DNA of 64,000 bases, taken from the NCBI GenBank assembly GCA_029747015.1, contig JAKOGI010000024.1:1742003-1806002 (forward strand). Reading direction: 5' to 3'. Shown here piece after piece: positions 56,001 to 64,000 of this stretch. The DNA comes from Carnegiea gigantea. Taxonomy: Eukaryota > Streptophyta > Magnoliopsida > Caryophyllales > Cactaceae. Within the stretch, counting starts at the first letter, position 1, and every line of letters starts with the position of its first letter. The position numbers were made by a program, and so were the translations under genes. The notes under the pieces are model-generated. The model did no database searches. It was not told where the DNA came from and worked only from the letters and a program-made list of their open reading frames with translations.

Positions 56001-57173
56001 AATACTCCCACACCATGATTTTGTTCATCCTCGAGTAAAATAAAAGAAAAGAAAGATCTAACCTAAGACACCTAACTAACTTTTGTAGGAATCACGTTTG
56101 TACTTAGTGCTTGCAACAAGCCCTTTAAACCCCTAGGTTAACCCTAGTGGACGAGTGTGGCCCCGTGGGGCTTTCTAGAATATATCACCACAAAATCTTT
56201 GAAGAAAAAAAGAAAAGCAGAAAGAAAATAGAAAATCTTTTTAAAATTTTCAAATATAATCAAATATACATAAGGAAAAACTGTACATACTTGACCAACG
56301 AATCACTCGGGCAACCTAAATACAAGATTATACTAAAGTACAATGTTCATCTCAAGACTGTTAGTCTACAAGTGTGACACTTATACATCAATTTTACACA
56401 TCACATACAATCAAAATAATGAGTCCACCCTAGTGCATAGGGTACAATTGTACTATCACCCAAGGATTTAAGCTTTCAACTGTTTAACTCAATCCTACTT
56501 GACTACTTTATTGACTCATTGACTTGGAAGGCAAGCTTGCCAATTGCAGTATTTCCTTAAAGGGCTGTGCTCAGTAGCGCATGTCTCGGAGGGTACTTAT
56601 CATTCTCGACTCTTTGCTTTTTCATTTGAAAATCTCATTTTTTTTTTTCAAAAATTTTTTTTTTGGCTACATAAAAAGACAAGTGGGAGAATCAAATCAT
56701 GAACGACTAAAATTCTAAGATAGTGGTGATATATAGATAAGGATTAGACTCCACATTTTGATGGGATGGTAGGGATAAAACTGGGATATAGAGTGACAAC
56801 CCTTGATCTATGGTCTACCATGCACACCAATGAAAGGTCACAAGGGGTCATAGTTACTTAAAATGGTATAATTCTGAAACAATCACACAAAAATAGAAAA
56901 GCTTTTTGGTCTTTCAAAAAATTTCTCAGTGGTTTTTCTTTTTCAAAAATTTTAAAGCATAGCTTCCCCTACCCTACACCAAGATCACACAATGCTTGCA
57001 TTGTAGGAAAATAAGCATCTGAAAAATCACAAAATAAAAGATACAATATATAAAATATACAAGGGAAACTATAATATTATCAGGTCAGGTGCAGAATTAC
57101 AACCCATATCAAGTTGGAGATTGCTACTGAAATCAAAAACCATTAGTGATCATAGCAGCTTATCAAATAAACA
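56001..57173. other. AL3 internal non-coding region, left part
   Basis: AT-rich with T-runs (near 56640-56665), similar in word order to AL1 21217-23260. No coding frame is supported. It ends at the LINE-B target site. Confidence 0.6.
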
Positions 57174-57192
57174 AGAACAAGTCAGGAAGATA
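57174..57192. repeat. Left TSD of LINE-B (19 bp)
   Basis: agaacaagtcaggaagata, matched at 61550-61568 by agaacaagtcagtaagata with one difference. Confidence 0.93.
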
Positions 57193-57596
57193 CAACAACA
57201 CCACCACCTCCTAGTGTAGGTCCCGCTTTTGCAGGGTCTGGAGAGATCCAGATGTAGGCAACCTTACCTCAACCAGCAGCCTAGCCCGTAGAGAGGTTGA
57301 TTCCAAAATACAGATAAAGTAGGATTTTGTAAAACATTTTATAGAGAAATGCTTTTATGAAAACATTTTACGGAGCGAAACTAAGGAAAAGCAGCAGAGA
57401 ATTACCTAAGAAAATACTAGTAAATCAGGTGTCGATAACTATGTAAACATAGGTACAACATATCAAGGGAAGGTACTATATCTTAACACACCGTGGTATT
57501 CCCACAATGTCTCTTCCCAGCTATGAGTACTACTTGCATACAAACACAATATATGAACAACCACAACTAAACCTCCTCATTGCAACCAATAGGCAC

Positions 57597-58202
57597 CTAC
57601 GAGGCTAACTCTCTGTGATCGAAGGTCTTAATCCTATCCCGCCATAATTTTCTACCTTGAGCCATATCCTCTGTCAACCCTACGGCCTTCAAGTCCTCTC
57701 TGATCACCTCATCCAAACTCTTCTTGTGCCATTCCCTCCCTCTTTTACCTCCGAGATTACAAATCCTCTCACATCTCCTCACTAAAGCATCCACACTCCT
57801 TCTCTTCACAAGGCCAAACCATCTGAGTTTTATTTCTCTCGTCTTATCTCCGATGGGCGCCACTTTAACTATGTCTCTGATAACTCCATTACTAATTCTA
57901 TCCATTCTTGTATAACCACACATCCATCTACTCATCCCCGTCTCTGCTACCATTACCCTTTGGGCTTGAGTCTTTTTTATAGGGCAACACTCTAATCTGT
58001 ACAACACAACAGGTCTAACTACTGTACGATAAACTTTACCTTTTAAACCTGCAGGCATCCTCTTATCGCACAGCACGTCTAAAGCATACCTCCATTTTTG
58101 CCAACCCACTTTAATGCGGTGGCTAATATCTACGTTAATATCCCCGTTTTGTTGAATGATTGAGAATAGATATTTAAACTGCTCGACCTTTCGTATCGTC
58201 AT
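57597..58202 (-). pseudogene. LINE-B C-terminal domain
   Basis: An open 201-codon piece following the RT: VEQFKYLFSIIQQNGDINVD, HRIKVGWQKWRYALDVLCDK, GLKGKVYRTVVRPVVLYRLE, then RWMCGYTRMDRISNGVIRD, LRWFGLVKRRSVDALVRRCE, KKSLDEVIREDLKAVGLTED, KLWRDRIKTFD. It is the thumb-like and basic tail region of plant RTE elements and is in frame with the RT above. Confidence 0.88.
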
Positions 58203-59090
58203 CCCATCACTGGTGACTTATCTCCTCTCATCTTGCCTTCCACTAAAACTGCAATGTAAGTATTCAGTTTTCGATCTACTTATTCTAAAGCCTTTAGATT
58301 CCAGAGTATGTCTCCGTCACTCAAACTTGCCATTAACTCCCTCTCTGGTCACATCAATAAGAACAATGTCATCAGCGAACAACATACACCACGGGAACTC
58401 ATCTTGAATTCCTTTTGTAAGTTCATTAATAACCAGAGTGAAAAGAAAAGGGCTTAAAGCAAAACCCTGGTGCAGGCCCATACCTACATCGAAGTCATTG
58501 GTGACCCCTCCTGACATCCGAACATTCATCCTACCTCCCTCGTACATATCCTTAATAACTCAAATATACTCAGGTGTCACTTTTTCCATTTCCAAGCAAC
58601 TCTATAACACTTCACGCGGGACTCTATTATATGCTTTTTGCAGGTCAGTGAACACTATATGAAGATCTGCCTTTCTATCTCTGTACAATTTCATGAGCCT
58701 TCTAAGGAGAAAAATCACCTCTGTGGTCGAGCTGCCAGGCATAAAACCAAATTAGTTCTCTGAAATCACGATATCCTTCCGCAACCTTCTCTCAATCACC
58801 CTCTCCCACAACTTCATAGTGTGGCTAAGCAACTTTATACCCCTGAAGTTATTACAATCCTAAATATCTCCTTTGCTTTTGTATAAAGGGATGACTGTAC
58901 TAAACCTCTATTCTTTGGGAATCTTAGCAGTCCTAAAAATAACATTGAAAAGCTCCGTTGTCCATTTCAAACCCTCTACACCCAAACACTTCCACATTTC
59001 TATCGATATCTGATCTGGTCCCTCTACCTTCCCACTGGTCATCGTCTTTAGGGTCTCTTTAATCTCGTCCTTGCTGATAGGCTCACACAA
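58203..59090 (-). pseudogene. LINE-B reverse transcriptase
   Basis: The frame is shared by 59090-58908 (MCEPISKDEIKETLKTMTSG, EGPDQISIEMWKCLGVEG) and 58547-58317 ([40 protein letters not shown]), with a few stops between. MLFADD is the catalytic box and is intact. It converts LINE RNA to cDNA at the nicked target. Confidence 0.92.
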
Positions 59091-59353
59091 TCAGGATCAA
59101 AATGACTCTTACTACTCTGACTTTCCCTACTTCGAAAATCTTCCATCACTACACCAGCGAGGAGTTTGGAAAAATATCTCTGCCATCTCTCCTTGATTTC
59201 TACATCCTTAGACAACACCTTGTTATTTTCATCTTTAATGTACCTCACGACACCCAAATCCCTTGTTCTTCTCTCCCTAGCCCTTGCCAATTTAAAGGCT
59301 TCCTTCTCACCTTCCTTGGTCTCCAGTTTTTGATATAACCTATCATAAGCCAT
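59048..59353 (-). pseudogene. LINE-B Arg-rich linker before RT
   Basis: MAYDRLYQKLETKEGEKEAF, KLARARERRTRDLGVVRYIK, DVEIKERWQRYFSKLL, in a different frame from the RT, so one frame change lies near 59090. It joins endonuclease and RT in plant RTE elements. Confidence 0.85.
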
Positions 59354-59619
59354 GCTCTTAGCTACAGCAACAGCTTGCTTGGCTATCTTTTTTGCTGCTT
59401 TATATCTAACTCTACTAGTCTCCTTCTCCTCATCTGTTCCACTGTTTGTGAATTCAGTGTATGGCTCTTTTTTCTTCTTGACTTTCTGCTTTACCTCCTC
59501 GTTCCACCATCAGGCTCCTTTCATTCTGCTGCCACCTCTCCTAGATTTACCTTGGATTTCCTTAGCCAACTTTGAATACATCCTATCATTGCCTGCCACA
59601 TTGTATCTGCATCCTCCAC

Positions 59620-60351
59620 CTACCTCCAAGCTCCTTCTTTAGTTATCCTCTCTACTAACTTCATCGTGTTCTCCTTAGTAAGATTCCACCACTTAACTCT
59701 AGGTTCTCCAACACTCCTCTTCTTCCACTTTGAACATTTGAACCCCACATCCAACACTAGCAACCTATGTTGACTTCCTAAGTACTCATTTGGTATTACC
59801 TCATAATCCTTACAAAACCTCCTAATATCCACCCTAATCAAGAAGTAATCAATTTTAGTCTTTATTGACCCACTCTTATAGGTCACTAGATAGTCCTCCT
59901 TCTTCTTAAACAAGGAGTTTACCACCATGTCATAGGCAACCGCTAAGTCCAGAACAGAAACGCCTCCATTATTTCTCTCCTCATAACCGAAACCTCCATG
60001 AACTGTATCATACCCATCTGCATTGACACCAATATGGCCATTAAAGTCTCCTCTTATGAAAAATTTCTCACTACGAGGCACGTCTTGAATGACCATATCT
60101 AAGTCCTCCCAAAATTGCTTTTTAATATCGTCCGGTAAACCTATCTGAGGTGCATAAACACTAACCACATTAAGGATTTCTGATCGCACCACTACCTTAA
60201 TAGCCATAATTTGATCACTCTTACGCCTCACTTCGGCAATAAAGTCAACCAACTCCTTTTCAACCAAAATACCAATTTCATTCCTAGCCTCGCTTGAACC
60301 CGAATACCACAGTTTATACCTATCTACTTCTCTAGCTTTAACCCCCCCCAC
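59620..60351 (-). pseudogene. LINE-B APE-type endonuclease
   Basis: A 243-codon open piece: IGILVEKELVDFIAEVRRKS, ILNVVSVYAPQIGLPDDIKK, FFIRGDFNGHIG (catalytic Asp and Asn kept), LVTYKSGSIKTKIDYFLIRV, EYLGSQHRLLVLDVGFK. It nicks the target strand. The N-terminus (CxQET-type motif) is just beyond the piece, in the degenerate 60352-60500 region. Confidence 0.92.
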
Positions 60352-60449
60352 TTAGTCTCTTGAACACAGGCCATGCTAATCCTACGTCTATGCAAAGACA
60401 TAACTAATTCTATCGACTTACCAATAAGTGACCCAATATTCTAAGACAC

Positions 60450-61549
60450 TAGTCACACCTTCCGAAACCCTATGCCTCTCCTAACCCCATTCCCTCCAGG
60501 AGGACAGGCTGAAGCTACTACACTACCCGTCAGTAGCTTAAGCTACCAATGCTCACCCCTAACAACACAAAAATAAAAGGAGACAACTACTAATCTTGCT
60601 AAAAGAATACTATAAACACCAAACCTTGAATAACACCAAATATCACGACAAAGGAAAGGAAAAAGAGACAGCAAGAACAACCACAAAAAATTAATAATAA
60701 ATGAGAACTAACAGGTAACCATAGGGGGAAAAAGACAAAATAAAAGTGAATCCCATTTAGTATTTAAAACCTTGCTTAGACAGTGAACAAAGAGATGAAA
60801 AGTTACGCAACGACAAGAAATAATACAATCACTAAAGGCCTGCAAACCCTATGACCTCCAAATCGGTAATCAACCAATACAAAAGTATGATTTTCAATAA
60901 ATTCAATACAAGAAAGTAGCTAAATGAACTTGCAAACTAATCTAGCCCAATTCCTCCAGATCAAAAATCCTAAATTTAGCATTCAAAAGTCTGGGAATAG
61001 AAATAGAGCCCCAAATGTAGTTTGAAATAGCCAACATCAGTCACAGTGAGGGTATGAATTCCAACGTAGAGATTTCAACCAAAATAGGACAATTGACCAC
61101 TTAGCAGCTCAAGAAAGCGGAACGCACAAAAATTCAGAACAATTCGAAGCACGTATCGAAAGAGCAAAGTTAAGGCCCTCCAAATTGTCTAGTGCCACCG
61201 TCCCTATTGCGCCACCGAGGCACCTTCTTTGTCGTTCAACAGGCTCCGCCACCAACAAGACACCACCACAAACTTGAGCTGGGCCACTGCCGTTGCCTCC
61301 TCCGGTGGGACTACACGATGAGCACGTACTGCGCACCATAGCAGTAACCAGCAAACCCAACTCTCCTGAGGGCTCTAGCCGATGGTACCGGCGAGTCGTT
61401 TGATGACGGCGAGCACCGTGGCGCCGGCGAACTGCCGACCACTGGGCAGGTGGGACAAGAGAGAGAGAATAGTCAATGACCGTCTTATTTTGGCGATCAA
61501 GTAGAGATAGATTAACGTAGTTAGGACTGCTTGCAATAAGTATGGAATG
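60450..61549 (-). other. LINE-B 5' non-coding region
   Basis: About 1.1 kb between the endonuclease start and the TSD. It is A-rich near 60600-60780 and GC-rich near 61180-61460 (gccaccgaggcacc; ggcgccggcgaactgcc). Such GC-rich leaders can hold an internal promoter. An 83-codon frame at 61360-61109 is inside it and has no known match. Confidence 0.65.
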
Positions 61550-61568
61550 AGAACAAGTCAGTAAGATA
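61550..61568. repeat. Right TSD of LINE-B
   Basis: agaacaagtcagtaagata, paired with 57174-57192. Confidence 0.93.
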
Positions 61569-62738
61569 AATACAGCAAAAATAAGAGAGCTGGTGCGAAA
61601 TAGAGTATGTTCATAATGTAAACGCGTTACAATTAAGGGCCTGTTTCAACTTATCAAATTACTGAGCCCAAACGTCAAACAAAGTGATACACTCAAACTT
61701 AGCCAACAAGTGGGTCATCGACCTAGAAATTTGATTGTCATAAACGAATTGCCTAGGCAAAATATGGGTATTAAGTCTATAGGTCTTTTAATTTCAATAT
61801 GCTCAAGAGTTTTTAATTTCAATATGCTCAAGAGTCTTGTCCAAATTAACAGTCATAGGCACAAAGTTCGTATACTCTAAAAATTCACATTGGTTCTTTA
61901 AGGATAAGATCAATGACGATACAGTCAAAAGAAAAGGATTTATATTGAACACAAAAACCCACATCCAGACCTTCATTTTCATCTAGGCTATATGAAAAAA
62001 ATTCATATTCCACACAAACAATATCATTATCAAATTCTAAATTAGTAGGCTCAACCACCCCCTCACATGTCTCTTATAAACAAATATCTTCTGACTCATC
62101 TATATCATGATGCTCATCTTCAGTTGTGATTTCATATTTAACACAGTAGCATTATCAAATTGTTCACCTCCTCAAACTGAAAAGAGTCATAAAAGGGGCA
62201 GGTGGATCTGCAGAAATTAAGACATCCTTAGTGACATTTATAGGCAAGCAAAGTCAAGTTTAAGGTTAGGGGATAGAGGCACAGAGTGATCACTCTCTTG
62301 TTCTAGGCTAGGAAAAAATATCATCATGTAAATCGGGCCTAACAAGGTAAGAGTGCTCAAAATCATCAAAAAGACTATCTTTAGGTTTAGGAGATTCTAA
62401 ATTAGAGTCAGACTCATTATAATCGTCCCTATTCTTATTGGAATGGTGAGAACATTCAGCAATTTTCTCTTTCAATAGTCTCTACCATTTTATCAGTCAT
62501 TTCATTTATTGTCTCCAAGACTTGCACATGTAGCATCCACATAATCATGATAAGGAGAATTATAAGCAGTATGACCAAATGACTCACAATATCACACAAC
62601 AGGGGGCACATAAGAGTAATATTGGTGTTCATATGAATCTATAAAATGATCCTAGTGGTAAGGATTAGTAGGAAAAACATACTCGCCATGAGTATGATAT
62701 CCTAGGGTCTCTCTAGCTTGTTCAAACTCATAAGTGTC
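61569..62738 (-). pseudogene. AL3 accessory module and zinc-knuckle region (broken)
   Basis: On the minus strand near 61710-61640 the bases still read MTHLLAKFECITLFDVWAQ, stop, FDKLKQALNC, the counterpart of the AL1/AL2 Trp-rich tail. Near 62580-62470 comes a counterpart of YVDATxxSxE..INEMTDKMVETI after the zinc knuckle, in a broken frame. Other parts carry stops throughout. Confidence 0.6.
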
Positions 62739-62981
62739 CTAGGCTAACTCTTTCAAAAGAATCCCAAATCGCATCATGGGTTCTCGGTAAAAATCGTAAT
62801 AAATCTCCTGAACATATAGACTCAATATGACATCGGAATTCAACATTCGAACCCATGATAATGACCTCACAACTTTCCCATTTTTTAAAACTTTGGTTCT
62901 ACTGAGCATGATAATCGTTAAATCTCGACAGATAACTCCAAAAGATTCATACCCAAATTTTTGAAAATTAAAAACTGGCAC
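62739..62981 (-). pseudogene. AL3 gag N-terminal fragment (frameshifted)
   Basis: The open frame begins MPVFNFQKFGYESFGVICRD, but the next frame reads FWSYLSRFNDYHAQ and later RCHIESICSGDLL, the same gag start as in AL2. One base change therefore shifts it just after GYES. It ends with IWDSFERV-type residues, matching the DEVW segment of the family. Confidence 0.7.
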
Positions 62982-63852
62982 TCTTTAAACTGTTTTTTCA
63001 ATTTTAAGAATTTTTCCCTTTTTTTTAGATTTTCAATTTTATTTCAATTTTTTTTTGATTTTTTAAAGTGGATGAAATCAATGACTCTAACACACTAGTT
63101 CAAAAATAATTCCTAACATGAAAACGAGACACTTACATAATTAAATTAACAAAACAAAGTAAACAAAGAAAAACTAAAAGTATATTGCCAACTAAAAAGA
63201 AAGACCAAAAGGACTTAAAAACAAAGAAGTAACCTAAACCCAAAAACTGAATAGAAGCGCAAACATAAAGCCCAAGCATCATTTTCTTTTCCTGATTTTT
63301 CTTTTGACACACAATACAAAAAATAGAAAATAACCTAAATAACAATAAAAACATAAAACACTACCTAAATGAAATAGAACCAAAAAAAACTAGAATCTAA
63401 ACAAGCAAAAGCTGCAATTAAAACAGAAAATCAAACTTCAACACTAGAACAAAACACAAAGAATTCAGCACAATCATAGGCAACATGAATAAATTTTTTC
63501 TCAATTTTTTTCTATCCTAAAATAGTGCAGAAAAATTCATAACAGAAAATTGTGCAATATTGTTGAAAATTCCATAAATGCCCAATTCCACAAAAAATCA
63601 TCTAGACCCTAGAAATCCCTAAGAATTCACTAAAACTATCAGAATAGCAAAATCTGCCTAAATTAGCCTAGCAAACGTCCAAACTAAAAATCCAAAAAAA
63701 AAGCTACACTGATATTTTTGTTGCCAATGCTAGCGTTGATCCTGCTAATCGGCTAATACCGATTAAACTACTTAAAGTAAATAAACTAAACAGCTTAAAG
63801 CAAACAAAGTAAGCAATCAACAATTAACGTTAGTAATTAATTTCAACGACAT
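62982..63852. other. AL3 leader between gag and PBS
   Basis: AT-rich leader with T-runs near 63000-63060. No coding frame is supported. Confidence 0.55.
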
Positions 63853-63869
63853 TCCCGGCAACAGCGCCA
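63853..63869 (-). promoter_or_regulatory. PBS of AL3 (tRNA-Asp type)
   Basis: On the minus strand it reads tggcgctgttgccggga, one mismatch from the tRNA-Asp complement over the first fifteen bases, six bases inside the LTR. Confidence 0.88.
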
Positions 63870-63875
63870 AAAATT

Positions 63876-64000
63876 TGTTGCATCTTGAAACTGTAAAAAT
63901 AAGTCGAGCCGTAGTTGTAGAACTTTATGGGTCCTCCACAGAGATGGGTTGAATTGATTTCTATAATTATATGAGCAAAGTAAACTGAACTAAATCAGAC
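63876..64000 (-). repeat. 5' LTR of AL3, cut by window end
   Basis: It starts tgttgcatcttg and matches the start of 54655-56000. Only the first 125 bases are in the window. Confidence 0.8.

Larger units (their letters stand above)
57193..61549 (-). mobile_element. LINE-B: RTE-type LINE with both ends defined
   Basis: A 4.36-kb LINE read on the minus strand, bounded by a 19-bp TSD and inserted in AL3. It has a 5' non-coding region of about 1.1 kb (60450-61549, with a GC-rich block near 61180-61460), endonuclease, RT with an intact FADD box, C-terminal basic domain, and a 3' tail with ggtggtggtgttg. It is in the same orientation as LINE-A. Several stops and frame changes make it inactive. Confidence 0.93.
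54655..64000 (-). mobile_element. AL3: Athila-like element with a nested LINE (runs out of window)
   Basis: Third copy of the Athila-like family, minus strand. The 3' LTR is 54655-56000, internal sequence lies on both sides of LINE-B (56001-57192 and 61550-63852), the PBS is at 63853-63869, and the 5' LTR begins at 63876 and leaves the window. The internal parts match AL1 in order: gtaggaatcacg near 56090, the Trp-rich module near 61640-61750, gag near 62740-62980. It is more decayed than AL1 and AL2. Confidence 0.83.

Overview
This is a plant nuclear window, most likely from a eudicot with a repeat-rich genome. Nearly all of it is nested transposable elements, and I recognise no ordinary host gene, tRNA, rRNA or CRISPR array. 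The plant assignment rests on the families present: a chromodomain Ty3/gypsy element with an initiator-Met PBS, Athila-like elements with a tRNA-Asp PBS, a plant hAT with a BED finger and a short intron, Tat-type gag/protease fragments, and RTE-type LINEs of the plant kind. I cannot name the species. Identities are judged by eye; no alignment or search was run.

Nest I (about 4.5-29.2 kb). The oldest layer is a decayed Tat-type Ty3/gypsy element on the minus strand (TAT1). A hAT transposon (plus strand, 6130-28399, about 4.4 kb without its guests) is inserted in its gag. The hAT holds two younger LTR elements, both on the minus strand. One is a Tekay-like chromovirus (7325-18635; TSD gtcaa) with a degenerate gag-pol and an unusual open 241-codon frame in its leader. 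The other is a non-autonomous Athila-like element (AL1, 20073-26657; TSD aacgc/aatgc). AL1 splits the transposase between a Thr codon and a Pro codon, and the frame is restored exactly when AL1 is removed.

Nest II (31.65-54.39 kb). GL1 is a minus-strand element with 4.5-kb LTRs around an internal domain of only 2.45 kb. It has a PBS and a PPT but no recognisable coding sequence, so it is LARD-like. Its left LTR is split, inside a 60-bp tandem array, by a second Athila-like element (AL2, plus strand, 33727-45009; TSD ctaat/ctaac). AL2 is in turn split by a 4.0-kb solo LTR of a GL1-related subfamily (37954-41940; TSD gtatg).

Nest III (54.66 kb to the end). A third Athila-like copy (AL3, minus strand) begins 263 bp after GL1 and runs out of the window in its 5' LTR. 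It carries a long RTE-type LINE (LINE-B, 57193-61549) bracketed by a 19-bp TSD. A second, more decayed LINE of this family (LINE-A) occupies about 54-3430.

Microsatellites sit at about 3.43-3.53, 4.0-4.11 and 31.19-31.54 kb. Every recognised coding region is interrupted by stops or frameshifts except the leader frame of the Tekay-like element. The most interesting material is that leader frame, a conserved accessory coding module shared by the three Athila-like copies, and the giant LTRs with subfamily-specific tandem arrays.
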